Assembly: GCA_047495785.1 (NCBI GenBank)
Contig: JBLDXI010000032.1
Coordinates: 2,046,001 to 2,110,000 of the forward strand
Direction: 5' to 3'
DNA from: Lepidodermella squamata
Lineage: Eukaryota > Gastrotricha
DNA: 64,000 bases
Shown: piece by piece, positions 1 to 13,000 of the stretch
Position numbering within the stretch: position 1 is the stretch's first letter
How the letters are laid out: the number at the start of each line of letters is the position of its first letter
Notes under the pieces: generated by a model
What the model was told of the DNA's origin: nothing
The model's database searches: none
The model's input: only the letters and a program-made list of their open reading frames with translations
Position numbers and translations under genes: made by a program

Positions 1-2129
1 TATGGCCTCGACTTCAGATGCATCACACGTCTAAGGGCATGCGGCTCGGACGAGACTGATGTAATATTGTGAAAAAAATTTTAAAAATATTCGGCATGCC
101 CTTATTGTTTCAGTTCGGTATTTTCAAGTCTTCATCGAATTTTTCGCAAAATTTGGCTGATTGCCAAAATTTCGGTTGGGTCCAATGCACTGATCTGTCA
201 GCTAGCAATGCTATTTCCTGTTCTCCCAGGATAACAGGTTCGATATTAGGAATGAAAAGTCCACCTTGAACTGTCGATTTTTTTCAGGTTGCCAATCGCC
301 GAAAATTATGTCTTTTTCAAGAATATTCAAGGACGAAGCCAGCTGTTTGAGCGAGATCAAGTTGTTTTTCAGGACTAAATCGATTGCGCACGTCAACGGG
401 TTCAACGGCGCTAAGGAGGCTGAGAAAGAATGCGCCACGCAAGGAGCTGTTTTAGCGTCTATCACGACGTCGAACCAGCTGGTAGATGCCAGGCTCGCCT
501 TTCTTACCGGACAGCTAATTTGGGTTAGCGCAAAGCGCGATAATGGCAATAACTACGTCTGGTTAGATGGCACTGCCGTCCAGAGTCCGTTGCCGGGTGG
601 GCTGGACTTGTTGACGTCGCCGCCTCGTAATAATCATTTTTTATATTATTTCCAATTTTTAATTAAAAAAAAATGTGTTATTTTATAGCAGAGCAAAAAT
701 TCAAAGCTTGGTTTTCAATTTTCTATTTTTTTTAGCATTGCTGCGCTAACTTGTTCTTGCTCCCTTTTTTGCGCGATTGTCGCGTTAAAATTTGCTCTTC
801 TGTCGTTTTGCTCCCAAGCCCTTGTGCAAATCGCAAATACCAAAGAACGATTCCTTAGGTATATAATTCCTATATAATTCCTATAATTCCTTTCATTTCA
901 CTAAAATTAAGACTCTTGAGGCTCTAAATATTTATTCTTTAATTCGAAAATTTGAAAATTAATTGAAATTAATTGAACTTTGAAAAAAAATTAATTTGAA
1001 AATTAAATCAGCCTTCAGTTTTTAATTTTTAATTGAATTTTATTCATGGGTTGTAGAACTGGACTGTACAATAATGGCAGGATCACCTGCAGTACTGGAT
1101 GACCTGAGTTGTTCGGCCGATAATCTTGGTTACGCAATTTGCGAGAAGTACGTCAAGAATACAAACGGCTTCCGTTTCTGCTACCAGTACGGCTTCAAGT
1201 TTCGTTGTATCGAGGCCGAGAACCAATGCGAATCGAATGAGCAAGACGTAAATATGAAAACCTGTTCATCTTGCCCTAAATTCAAGTTTCTATATTAATC
1301 CAACAGTTCGGAGAATTCACCGCTGATGATCGTATGACGAATCTGCAAAATTGCCAGAATTTCGGCTGGATGCAATGCACTGATCCAAATAATAACGATG
1401 CAGTTTCTTGCCCGTTGCGAAGCAATTGTAAGTCTTTAATAGGTCTAAACCTTAGCACCACCCAAAACTTGAGGTTCCAGCACTTCAGTTTAAATCACTA
1501 ATTTTCCTGGTTTTTTTCGAATTTTTCGAATTTTCGTGTTCGATAACCATTCATAAATTATTTTTGTTTCAAGTCTTCGCAGAATGCCAAGCCCCTAAAT
1601 TTCTCTCCTTCGCAAGACTGTTTGGTACTGAGGATTCGTGCCTGAATACTGTCAAAAAGATCAACGGCTATGCCCCCTTATACGGCGGTTACTTCTCCGG
1701 CTTCGACGATGCCACAAAAATGTGCGCAGACAATGGCAGAGCCCTCGCATCGTTGTCAACGTCCTCACAATTGCAACAAGCTAAAACTTACCTTATTTCC
1801 AAGAGCGTACCTCACGGCATAGTTTCAGCTCGTCGCGGGTCTGATGGCAACTTCGCGTGGGCTGACGGCTCGGATTTTCCTGGATCTTACCCTAGCAATC
1901 AGCTTCTATGGGGTTATGGCCAGCCTGACAGTAAGGAATTGTTTACCTCACCTTAAAATCGGAATTAATTTGTCAATTTTCTTTCCTAATAGACGAAGGA
2001 GATTGTACCGGGATAAAAAATTTGGATTATCCAAGCCAGCCGACCGATTTTTACCTGGATGACTTTAATTGCCTAGCTGGCAGTTACTACTACGTACTCT
2101 GCGAACGATATATTACAGTCGGTAGTTAA
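1..2129 (+). CDS. Tandem C-type lectin-domain protein, 5' end outside window
   Basis: Inferred exons are 1-60, 114-237, 288-626, 1057-1247, 1307-1427, 1574-1930 and 1993-2129 (TAA); the exons after the first total a multiple of three. Two full modules are seen, each with a Cys-containing leader (NFGWVQCTD / NFGWMQCTD) followed by a C-type lectin domain. Bases 1-60 (YGLDFRCI...) match the tail of module one (YGFKFRCI...), so at least one more module lies upstream. Domain 2 has WGYGQPDS: QPD is the classical galactose-type signature. The usual WND calcium motif is absent before the last Cys (YYYVLCE), so calcium-dependent sugar binding is doubtful. Splice phases repeat between modules, as expected from module duplication. 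Likely secreted or surface recognition protein; the signal peptide would be outside the window. Confidence 0.82.
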
Positions 2130-2310
2130 AACTGTGATCTATTATTTACGGAAATTTTTAATTTTGACTGAAAAATAATCATATTACGAAGCATCACCGC
2201 CGTGTTCCGTCATGACTTATGCAATCGCATTGTATTGATTTCCTTTATAAGGCGAAAAATTTTGTCCTTGAAAATCATCAATTCAATTACTTCAATAAAT
2301 TATTTGCAAC

Positions 2311-2838
2311 ATGAACGCTTCTTGTTTTGTCTTCATCGCCCTGGTCGTCGGATCATGTGCTGCAACCGAGGATGGCGTTGCCTCCGACGAGCACATGGTC
2401 GAGCGTCGGCAGCTCGGAAGTCGCATCGGTAATATGTTCGGCGGCCTTGGAAACCGCGGAAATGGCTATGGCAACACGGGCTATGGAAACTCGGGCTATG
2501 GCGGCATGGGCAATGGCGGCACGGGTTATGTCAACAGCCTTGGGACTGGTATGCCGGGCAGCTTGTTGCGCTTAGTTGGTATGAACGGCCTTGGAAGTGG
2601 CTACGGCTCCGGCCTCGGAGGTCTTGGTGGACTCGGCGGTATGAATAGCCTCGGCGGTCTTGGAGGAATGAATGGCCTTGGTGGCTTGGGAGGCCTCGGT
2701 GGTCTTGGTGGAATGAATGGCCTAGGTGGTCTTGGAGGAATGAATGGCCTTGGTGGCTTGGGCGGTCTTGGTCCCAGCTTGCTCTCAGCCAACATGCTTT
2801 CTGGCATCGGCGGCGCTGGATCTCCACTAATGTTCTGA
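2311..2838 (+). CDS. Secreted glycine-rich repeat protein
   Basis: Single-exon 175-residue ORF. It begins with a clear signal peptide (MNASCFVFIALVVGSCAA), then an acidic propeptide-like stretch ending in VERRQLGS, a possible dibasic cleavage site. A Gly/Tyr/Asn region follows (GYGNTGYGNSGYGG), then tandem GGLGGMNGL-type repeats (about residues 95-150), and a short non-repetitive tail SLLSANML...SPLMF. A polyadenylation signal AATAAA lies at 2901, and TTTATAAGG near 2245 could be a TATA element. Glycine-rich secreted peptides of this form serve as cuticle, mucus or antimicrobial components in invertebrates; which applies here cannot be told. It sits 180 bp downstream of the lectin gene on the same strand. 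Confidence 0.75.
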   Translation: MNASCFVFIALVVGSCAATEDGVASDEHMVERRQLGSRIGNMFGGLGNRGNGYGNTGYGNSGYGGMGNGGTGYVNSLGTGMPGSLLRLVGMNGLGSGYGSGLGGLGGLGGMNSLGGLGGMNGLGGLGGLGGLGGMNGLGGLGGMNGLGGLGGLGPSLLSANMLSGIGGAGSPLMF

Positions 2839-5340
2839 AGTTGATCAAACTGTGCCATCAACAACTGATTTTTGTTACAAATTTGAACCCGCAATTCAGC
2901 AATAAATACGCGAATTTAAAATAATTTAAAAACCATTTTTTCGAAGTTGAATATGCCGGGTCTGCTCCAAAAGTTGTGATTTAATAGCAAAGTTGGGCAA
3001 GGTAACTCCTGATTTTCCAGCAAATTTGTCTATTTTAACCTGATTTTTAGCAACTTGCAACGTTTAAGCCTATGGAAAATTAACTGGTAATTTTAGACAC
3101 ACATTTGCATATGCACAGGTCTCATTCTTTGTATTCAAGATTCGCACTAGAAATGTGGGTCAAATCTATAAATCAAGAAAAAACAGCCGTATTTTAATCA
3201 CGCAATATGAGAACTTGGATCAAATTGAATAAGGTATTTTTTGTTCGTGTATTCAATTTCCTTCTTTTTCAATACCTTTTTTCTCAGAACAAACCGGTGT
3301 CCCATACCTTTAGCAATATCGAGACTTGTGAATTTGGCAGCATGTATGGATAGGATATCATAATTATTGGTTCCTTATAGACTTGCTATTATTATTACCC
3401 TATACTGATATACGTAAAACTCGTATGACGAGTCTCGAAATACGTACAAGAGAGTTGCATATACACGATGAGTTTGATTGTTTATCGGAACACCTTCTCA
3501 ATAGCATTATGATGATGTAATATGCTAAACTCTGAGATATAGCCAGCCTAGCAATATAAGAGGCGTGTCTCTTCGCAGGTAAACACACGCCTTATAATAT
3601 ACGACATACAACAACACACGATCTTAAAACCGCTCGCGACACAGCTTTCGAACACACCTGACGGGGCTGTATATTATTTATTTTGCGCAAAACACAAATT
3701 TTTATGCGCAAAAAATCGATTATTGGTGCCAATTAAAAATGCGCACCAAATTTTGAATTACCAAAACAACACGACCTATTGTTGGGTAAATAAAATTCTC
3801 AGGCGTTATACCTCAATATAATATAATTATTTAATCTAATTTGCGCTCCTCTCTGGTACAATAAATTTCGGACTTTACACCGAGAATTTTCGTTTTATTT
3901 TTAGATTATATTATTTTTGCCTCGGGGAATTTTCGGTTACGTGCGTATTTTTGGCTCTGTTAATGAGCGAAGCTCGTGTCCCACCGTTTTCGACGTGGCC
4001 CCCACCAAACAACCTGAAGAGCCTGTTGGCCTGCGGCTATATACTTGACGGGCGGTTTTTATCCCCGTTTTCTCACACACTTTATACGCCATTTTAGCAG
4101 ATGGAAAAGATGGTGATGCACAGATTGTGACGTTGCCTGTCACCGTTGTAATTACGGCCGATGATGGCCCGGCGAAAATGATGATGATGATGACTACCGA
4201 AAATAAACACGGCACTCGAGAGGTAGGGGAGGTTGAGGTATAGGATGGCAGGCGGGGAGGCAGTGGAGGCTGTTGCTGTCTTTTCTGTTGCGAGCGCATC
4301 AGACACAAACAAAACGCCTCGTCGTCCGCTGTTATTGTTGACTTATTAGGCGTGTGATCCACCCCGTAATTTCGTGACCTTATTGTGATCTCTTACCGAG
4401 CTATTATTACCGTTTCCACTCGCGGCACCTCCCACTCGCGGTTTTGGTTGTGATATGCGGCTGGGTTGGCGATATATATAGGTATCTATCTATAACTATA
4501 TAAAGCCGGCGTGTTTGCCCGCCCAACAACGACGGAAAGTCGGTTGTTTGCCGGCGGCACCAGGCGGGTGAAGACCGGAGAGTGGGCGCTGTGCTCATCT
4601 GTTGTTGTTGTTATCATTGTTGTGTCTGTGCTGTGTGGCCGCCGAGCGCATCCAAGTGACCGGCGCGACTTATTAACAAATGTTCCACCCATCGCAACAG
4701 CGGATCTTCTTCACAACCGCTGCCTTAATAATATTCCAGTGTCAACACACGGCGCCGTCGCGACCGGGTTTTGTAATAATATATTACTTTTAACAAAAGG
4801 CAGGTATTATTATTATTATTTATTACCCGACTTTATATTCGCGGAGATTCGCGCGACAAATTGATAATTACTTGATCGTGTCGTAGTATGAGGTCAAGCC
4901 GGGCACCCGACCCCGGCCACCAGTGGCTGTGGCGCCTCTCGACGTGGCGTCTGGCCGGCTGTTTCCGCCGCGCCTTCTTAATCTGCTCATCGCTACTGTT
5001 GTGATGCTTCGCGCCTGATCGAGACAGCCGCCAGACTGGAACCATCATCAACGCCGCCGACTGTCCGCCCGGCGCCAATGCGCAAAGCGTCATCTCTCTG
5101 CTACATTACTAACCAAGTATAACGGCGGGCCGGTTTACTTACAAAATACCAACTATCCCACTTTTATAGCCCGCACACCTTAATAAGCGCGATTTCAAAT
5201 GATGATTCATCACCTCACATTGCGGCGCAATGACCTAATTACGCCGCGCCATCCGCCCTAATTTTAATTATCCATGATTTCTTCCTTAGAAGATTTTAAG
5301 CTTTAAGCTGTATTCAAGATAATTGACTCGTTCGATTTCA
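2839..5340. other. Intergenic region and probable 5' region of the espin-like gene
   Basis: No convincing coding signal. ORFs on both strands are low-complexity (His/Ile/Val or Pro runs from simple repeats) and lack homology to known domains. The region turns GC-richer after about 4000 and holds a strong TATA-like box at 4497, compatible with an upstream promoter and non-coding leader for the gene starting at 5341. Confidence 0.5.
4497..4504 (+). promoter_or_regulatory. TATA-box-like element
   Basis: TATATAAA followed by a GC-rich stretch (GCCGGCGTG...). It lies about 840 bp upstream of the espin-like start codon on the same strand. A transcript from here would have a long leader or an untranslated first exon. 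Motif match only. Confidence 0.3.
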
Positions 5341-8300
5341 ATGGTGACGAGTGACTCGGCGCCTGGTATAGGCAAAACTAACCCCACAAACCCGATTGGT
5401 AGTAACGCAAATGGATATCAACACGAAGCGGCGCCGTACGAACGGGTCGTGTTCAATGGCAGTGTTTACCGGGACGAAAGAGCTCGGGAGATGTTGTTCG
5501 GCGGCGCCCGGGCGCAGCTTGTCCAGCAACAGCACGAGCATCAACTCGTACTGGCTGGTAGTTCGAAACCGACCCCGGGCAGCGAGTTGATGCGAGCCTC
5601 CCAGCTGCCGAACCAGCGGCGCCAGACGGCTATCGGCGTGCAAGCGGCTTCTTCATCGTCAGGCAGTGAAAATGACAGCGCTTCTTACAGCCAAAGCCAG
5701 TTGGCGTCAAAAAGCGGCAGCGGTTATCACCATCATCACATTGGGTAAGGGAAATGACCTAATTTCGGACAATTCGATTTTATTTATTAATTTTTGCTTT
5801 TTTAGTCACCCTACCCGGCCTCAACCGCCTCCGCCGTTATCGCTGCAGAGCCTACAACCGCCGATTTCGTCATCGAACGGCAGCAGTACGAATGGCAGTA
5901 ACGGCAATTTCGGCGGGCTTGGCTCGGCAGGATCGTCGGGCGGTGATTTGTCGACGGCAAATCTAGCCCGGCAAAATCACCACCTTCACGATCACCGCAT
6001 TTCAGCCGTTCTTCACGCCATCAGCAACGGCCGTGTTAGCATGCTTAGATCTGTATGGAGCTCCGATTTGCCGCTCTACGTTGATGAACACAAAAATACT
6101 GTCCTACATTGGTGCGCAAAATACGAAGGAGCAGCTAAATGCCTCAAGTAAATAAATTATTAAACAATTAATTTAATTAATTTAGGGTGTCTAAAAAATT
6201 CTAGATTTCGAACCTTTTCGTAGCCTTATTTTTCAGATTTTTTCTGATTTTAATAATAATTTTTTATATTTTAAGGTGGCTAATAAAAAATACGCAAGTT
6301 CCATTATCTGCGCGCAATTTTCGAGGCGAATTGTGTACGCATGTTGCCGCGCGTCACGGCATCCTGAGCTGCCTTAAAGTCGCCCTTATGTCGGGGAGCA
6401 GCTCGAACAACAGCAGTCAGTCGCATTCTTCCGAGTCGTCAGGCAGCGGTGGTACAAATTCTGGGGCGGATCGGCTCTTCTCGGCGACGGAGAAGGACAA
6501 ACGGGGCTTCACGATTCTTCACCTGGCCGTTATCAAGCAGCGCTTTCCTATTGTCCGGTGGCTGACTAAGCAGGCGTTTTCAGCTCTGCTTGTTCGTATA
6601 GCTGATAACAACAACAATTTACCTCTTCACTACGCCGCGCTGCGAGGTAATAACTAATTTAAGGAATAAATTACGATTTTATATTAATTTTTGTTACAGG
6701 AAGTAAAAAGATGGCCCAACTCTTGCTGAAAAAGAACAAAGATATGTTAAATTTGAGGAATGTCTCCGGGGCTACGCCGCTTCATGTAGCTGCGTTTGAA
6801 GGCCGATCGGTCACTTTTGTTCAATGGCTAGTCGAGGAAGTGGGTGCCGATGCAACTGCTGTTATGGAGGTGAGCCTAAATTTCGGAATTCTTTTTGTTA
6901 ATGTTCAAAAAATAGGCTAGTGAGGGGTTATAAAGCGTGTCCCATAAGTAACGCAAGCAAAGAAAATACATGGAAAAAGGTTCAGAAACTCTAAATTGAG
7001 AGGCAAAGCGGTCAGAAATCTATCAGAAAAATTCAAAAAATCTCGAGAATAGTAATCAAGTATGTCAGTTGTTAATGGGTAATGGGATTAAAAAATTCCG
7101 GCGAAATTTGTTCCAACCGGGTAAAATACCGAAAATACCGAACCAGTTACCATCGGGGGTTTTCCGGGTCTTCTCCGGTACATTTTTAATTTCTTCGGTT
7201 AAATCACGGATAAAAGATGGAATTTTCTTTCGCTATAGAAATTCCGAAAAATTTACTCCAACCAGGAAAAATTACCGAAAATTACCGAATCAGTTACCAT
7301 CGGGTATTTCCTGGTCTTCATCGGTAAATTTTCGGTAAAATCGCGGTTCAAGAAAGGGAGAATCAAAACAAATATATTTTCAATTATTTTTATTTTCGAA
7401 AAATCAGTTATTTTTTTTTAATTTTAAAATCTTTCGAAAAATCCTCCTTAATTAATTTTTCGATGCATTTTTTTAGAGTGGAGTCAATTTGCTGCACGTA
7501 GCCGCTGCCGGTGGCAGTATACCAGTCGTTCGTTACTTGACATCAACCACCCGGCAATCAGCCGAAGCCGTGCTATCACGTAGCCAAGACGGCAGCACGA
7601 TTTTCCACTTTTCGGCCGCTAACGGGCACGCTCACCTGCTGCAATGGCTGTGGAGCCTTCGCGGCAATACTTCAAGTCGAACCGGCTCATCGACTGGGCT
7701 ATCACAATCGTCGAACAGCAAATCGCCGCTGTCAACAGCCGTTGCTGCTGGGGTTCATCTTAGAAACGCCTTAGGCAACAGCCCGGCCCATGCTGCTGCC
7801 GACGCTGGGCAAGCCGCAACTTTCCGGCAACTTGTCGAATTCGGGGCCGATATTTTCGGCAAGAATAAGGCCGGGTTCTCGGCCCTGGAACTTGCGATTA
7901 ACAACAAAAACCCAGCCCTGGCCCGGCTAGCTGAAGATATCCGCCGGCTGTTACTCGACCCAACTTTTGCGCAGTCAACCGAGGCGAATGAGGTGCCAGG
8001 TCATGCGCATCTTGTAACCACCCTGCCGGTTAATCGGACGACGCCAACGCGGCAGCAAGTTGGAAATAACGGGTTAGCTTCAACGCTGTCTGGCTATCAC
8101 TCGAATCTAGCCGCGAGCTTCAACGCGTTACATTTGCCTGACCCGGCGCCTGGCACGCAGCCGTATCGCCATGGCAACGACACCCGGCTTCAGATGCAGC
8201 TACACATTGCGACGGGTGATATTGGCACCCTGGATGGTGGGAATGAAAATGAGGATGACTTCATCGACGGACTAGCGCCACCGCCGCCCCCGCCACCATT

Positions 8301-9455
8301 ACCACCCGGTGCGGTGAATAGTCGGCGAATCGCAGAGACTAATAATGAGTCCAACGACCAGGCCGATGCGGATGAGTTGTTCGTTGTTAAACGGGTCAAT
8401 GAGAACGTGTTTTTGCGGCAAGGCGACGTGCAGAATGGCCAGCAGCAACAGCAGCAGCATCAACATACCCAGCCGTCGGTTATTCGCAAGCTGAAACAAA
8501 GCCAGAATTCAAAATTGCCAGCTCAGTTGACAACGTTGCGCGACAAAATTTTCCCGCAGAAATCGTGCGTTTACACTTTTTCAATTATTAAAAATTCATA
8601 ATAATAGAGTTTAAAGTGAATTAAAATAATCCGAAACCAACTTGAATTTATAAGGAAAAAAATTAAAAATTAAAATAAGGGTCTCAAGTTTTAACCTCAG
8701 AATTGAGGTTCCTGCCCTAACGGTACGGCGACAAAACAGCAACTTCGCGAAAAGCGAATGCGACAAAACGGCAAATTTTTTATTTCACGACAAAACAGCA
8801 AAAAATGTTAGTGCCGACCTTCATAACAGCAAATACCCAAAAACAGCATACGCGACAAAACAGCAAATTTTTCAACTTGCGACATAACAGCAGAAACACG
8901 ATTCATCTTTTACATAGTAAGTTTTCGCTGTTTTGTCGTGAAATAAAAAATTTGCCGTTTTGTCGCATTCGCTTTTCTGCGAAGTTGCTGTTTTGTCGCC
9001 GTACCGTGATTGACGTGATTGACGTGATTGGCTTTATAAAGAAGACGTGAAATTCTGGAAATCCTATTTTGGGAAAGTCTGTTTTAAAATTTAGGCAGGA
9101 GCCTAAATTTAGGGTGACTGCATTTTTACCACAGACCAAATAAATTAATTAAAAACTCCAATTTAGATGATTTAGATATAATTAAGATAATTTAATTTAA
9201 AGCTATTTTTTGCGATTTAATTCCAGCCGTCGACCGTCTACTCAAGCGTCCACCGTGAATATGAATATGAACTTTTCGAATATGCCGCACGTGCCCGAAT
9301 TAGCTGCCCTAATGTCGCAAGAACAACGGCAGCAGTTCATGCGCAGCCAGGGGCATCCATCCTACCCGAACGAAAGCATCGGCGAGAATGGCGACTATTG
9401 GGACCGATTGTCGACCGATATCCGCCGGCTTTTAGTGCAACGTCGTTACCCCTGA
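5341..9455 (+). CDS. Espin/forked-like ankyrin-repeat, proline-rich protein
   Basis: Six exons: 5341-5744, 5806-6147, 6276-6646, 6700-6869, 7477-8564 and 9227-9455 (2604 nt, 867 residues). The N-terminus is Ser/Asn/Gln-rich and disordered. An ankyrin array then runs through exons 2-5, with units such as NTVLHWCAKYEGAAKCLKWL, GFTILHLAVIKQ, NNLPLHYAALRG, GATPLHVAAFEG, GVNLLHVAAAGG and GNSPAHAAADAG. It is broken by Ser-rich loops. Exon 5 then has a poly-proline run (LAPPPPPPPLPPG) and a Gln/His-rich stretch. The last exon ends YWDRLSTDIRRLLVQRR. Ankyrin repeats with LHYAA/LHVAA units followed by a profilin-type proline run is the layout of espin and Drosophila forked, actin-bundling proteins of stereocilia, bristles and microvilli. 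I did not identify a WH2 or bundling module. Start chosen as the first ATG of the open frame. Confidence 0.72.
7095..7340. repeat. Imperfect direct repeat inside espin-like intron 4
   Basis: Two related copies of about 100-115 bp (near 7095-7215 and 7243-7340) share TTCCGGCGAAA / ATTCCGAAAAA, CCAACCGGGTAAAAT-like and CAGTTACCATCGGG blocks. They lie in the only long intron (607 bp) of the 5' half of the gene. Non-coding; a probable repeat remnant. Confidence 0.6.
8720..9007. mobile_element. Foldback (MITE-like) element in espin-like intron 5
   Basis: A 288-bp palindromic element. The left arm (8720 to about 8802) starts ACGGTACGGCGACAAAACAG. The right arm (about 8925 to 9007) is its reverse complement, ending GTCGCCGTACCGT. 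The motif CGACAAAACAGCAAA recurs several times inside both arms and in the loop. No ORF. The terminal inverted repeats are near-perfect, so the insertion is probably recent. No clear target duplication was seen. Confidence 0.75.
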
Positions 9456-10068
9456 AACAAACACGCGCCGATGAATTGAATTTTGAATTTGGCGTGAAAT
9501 TTCATGATATTTTGTTGCTCTCTGATTTGATCCACACCTTTGATGATGCCGCCGTCGCAATAATTATCGTTTTATTCACTATTTTACAAATTCGTTTGAA
9601 TACGCCTGCAAACAAATGCGGGCCAAAATTTTTTATTCCCCTGAAATAACAGGGAGGCTGAAAATTGTTTATCATTTATACTTACTTGGTACTGATTTAC
9701 TATTGACAAAAAATTTACAAATTATTCGCGCTGAGTTTTAAAAAAAAATCTTCTAAATTTTTCTCACCTTTATCAATTAGACACCTCATAAAAAATCTTA
9801 GCTGTTATTTATACTGACGAATGTTGCATTATATCCTAAAATCTTAATCGCCATTCGATGTTAAACTGTAGGCGGAAGGTGTAAAGACTATACGTTATAC
9901 CTTATACACAAATCCGAGACAAAAATCGCAATAAAAATAAAATGAATTTTGAAACACATTTTTTATTTCGATATCGATTACAAAAGAGGACGACTCATCA
10001 TCACGGAGACAAGAACAACATGCACTGATTGCCAGTATAAATAAAACGAAAAAAAGTCGTGCTCACAA
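9456..10068. other. Convergent 3' flanks
   Basis: Gap between the stop codon of the plus-strand espin-like gene and the stop codon of the minus-strand mosaic gene. AATAAAA-type signals on the plus strand near 9931-9941 and TTTATT (AATAAA on the minus strand) near 9962 fit 3' ends for both genes. No coding signal. Confidence 0.4.
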
Positions 10069-13000
10069 TTAATAAGTGCACCGAGGCGGCTTTGGCGCCC
10101 ATTCGCCGTTGTAGCCGCAAAAAATGGTTGCATTTCCGATGAGAGTGCGCCCGCCTACGCACGTGTAATCGACCTTTGACCCCGGCCGCGTGTGCTGGCC
10201 GTTGTGAAGCGCCCCGTCGACGACTGGGATATCAGGGCAGCCGATGAGCTCCGAACACGGTCTCGCATCGCCCTCCCATTGGCCACTCACTGCGCCGCAT
10301 TTGATTACGTAACTCGTTTGGCCATCAGCTGTCCGCCAGCCACGCTTACATTCGACTGTTAAGGTGGTACCGCGACGCCCTGGCTCCTCGACTGCGTTAC
10401 TGTTCTGAATTGTTTTAGGCGGGCAACCCATTTCTAGATATTGAAAAATTATTGAAGCGGAACGGTTATTCAAGGAAAATATGGCTTACGTTGATTTTTG
10501 CGGAAAAAATCGATGTGCATGCATGGCTGGCCCGAGTAGGTTCCGACAAATACCCTCATAAACCGAGCTACAATGCTTTGCTGAGACAAATCACACGCCA
10601 CGATCGACCTAGCATCGTAATTCCCAGGAAAATGCTGCAAAAATTGAGTATTAGAAAAAATTAAGGTGGGTTTTTATTTTATACCATCCAACTGCCGTTG
10701 CTGTAGCGAAGTTCGTTCCACGTGACTGCGTTTGAGCTGTATGCTATTCTTATGCTGCTAACCCACTGTTCCTCAGCCCTACGACCCTGAATGATGTAGC
10801 CAGTCACTTCATAATGGCCGCCCAGGTCCATGACGAGCCACCCGTCTTGCCGGTCGCAGAACGCCGGGCACCACGCATGAGTTGCGCTGACGGAGAATCT
10901 AGCCGATGCTGGGCCTGTGATATCGCTGGTCCATGTTCGTTTTGCCGCATCAACCAGCTCATCGGGCGCCCGGTAACAGGCGGAATTCGAGGAATGAGGA
11001 TGACTTGCTTCGCAATCGTTATTCGTGCTGGGCAATGGTGCGGAACCGTAAGCCCATGAAGATGCCCAATATCTTCAAAAATTGACAAATTAAAATAAAT
11101 GATTTCATTAATTTATAGAACAATTAAGAAACAATGAGCTAAGATAATTCTGGAACTTCGAATTCTGAAATGGTCAGAAAAATAAACACCTTTGAAATTG
11201 GTTCCAAGTTACAAAAAGGTTCCAGCACTAAATTCAAGCATTCTACCTTCAATTTTCAGATTTTTTGCTATTCGGACCTTTTCTTTTCATGTTTATTGAT
11301 GATGCACCCTATATAATCCATTATTTTAGCTACCTGGTACCCAGCACAGTTAATTAGAAAAATTCGGAAATCATATTTTGGGAAACTACCTATAATGCTG
11401 GAAGCTGGAACCTTTAATATAGGTTTTAACTTCCAAGCATTAGCACATCCTTCTGTTAGGATTAAAGTATCCAACATTTCTGAATTAAGTTTCCTGACTT
11501 CAAAAATAAAAGATAAATTAAAAAATCTCACCTGCTTGAACTTTCTGCCCCGATTCGCCCTGCAAGGGTCATTCGTTCCAAACCTTCAACTGGGACACAA
11601 ACGTACTGAACAATAGCGTATTGAACACATAACTGGCATCGTTGATTGAAAGGCTGAATATCGCCCAATTCATACAAATGAACGTGATAAGCACAGGCCG
11701 TTTGATTATCACACGCTTGAGCAATAGGCCAGTAGACATCACGAAGGCCGCAATTCACCTCCCGGCCATCAGCACCAACCGGGTTGCCACTATTACACGT
11801 GAATTCATCGCGATAGCCAGTTCGGCCGAAATGAGCTGATAAAACTTTAATTTTCACATTGGAAGATGGGTCGCAGTCTAGTTCGACCTTGGCGTTGTAG
11901 CAGCCAATCGCGCTTCGAACATTCAAGCACTGGCCCACTGATTCTTGCGACAAAATATCGGCCGAAATTAGGGCAGATTTAGATGCAGCTGCTAGAAATG
12001 CCAGTGGCAATTTCGACTCTTCAGCGTTCGAATCGCTCTCGATTTCAAGCCCAGCAATGCGTGAAATGTAGCAATCTTCGTCGATTCGGCCATCGTTATC
12101 ATCATCCGTGTTATCACAGATTTCTTCATCGATCAAGCCATCGCAGTCGTTATCGATTGAATCAGCGACTTTCATGTCGGTTTTGTCACAGGTGAGTTCA
12201 TTCGCGCAGGTTCCTAGTGGGAAGGCAAACGACGCCCGGTCGCCTGCGCCGTAGATATAGGCGGCGAATCGGACGCTTTTCAACTCGTGCGAGACAGTGT
12301 GGACGCCAGTGGGTGGCAGTTCGAAACTCGTAGCTGATAATCGAGTATTCGGGACTTGATGCCAGTTTTGCGAAATCAGCCTCAAACCATCGAGCTGAAG
12401 CTGTTCTTCCATTCCTTTTCTGCAAAATTAAATTTCGTACAAATTTAAATAAAATTTCTAAAAATTTCAATTTTTTTAAATCCTCAATTAATTGCTTTTC
12501 GATCATTTTTTTAATTTCCAAAAAATAATTTAATATAAAACAATTTTTTTGAATTTTAGAAATTTTTAGAAATTTTAGAAATTTGAAAATTTAAATTTGA
12601 AATTTTCCAAAAAACTCACTCTATCAAAATTGACATGAAGCTCCGATAAGCAGTTCCAACTTCAGTCGGTGTAACAAACGTGTAGCCGAAGTCGAATTGT
12701 TCAGTCGGGGTGCATACAGTCATAGATGGATCAGCCTGCTCCTCCGGGATAATCTGACTGTGCACGTAAGAAATGACCTGAATAGGCTTGTCAGACTTAA
12801 AGTAAAGATTGACGTAGGACAAGGCTTTGAATCTGAAGCTTGACCCAGCTTTATCGAGTTCGATCACGTCTTTATTGCTTTCACCTGACCAGATTTCGAC
12901 AACGGTCTCAGGCTGCGCAGCTGTTACCGACCAGTAGTCACCCACTGAGCGCCCGGGTGTCGGCGCCCCGGCACAGTCGTTGCCCCAAGTCGATGTGGGC

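Noticed and set aside
3937-4864. Overlapping ORFs of up to 141 residues on both strands
   Set aside because: Products are dominated by simple-repeat translations (His, Ile or Val runs), with no domain and no splice partners; treated as non-coding 5' region.
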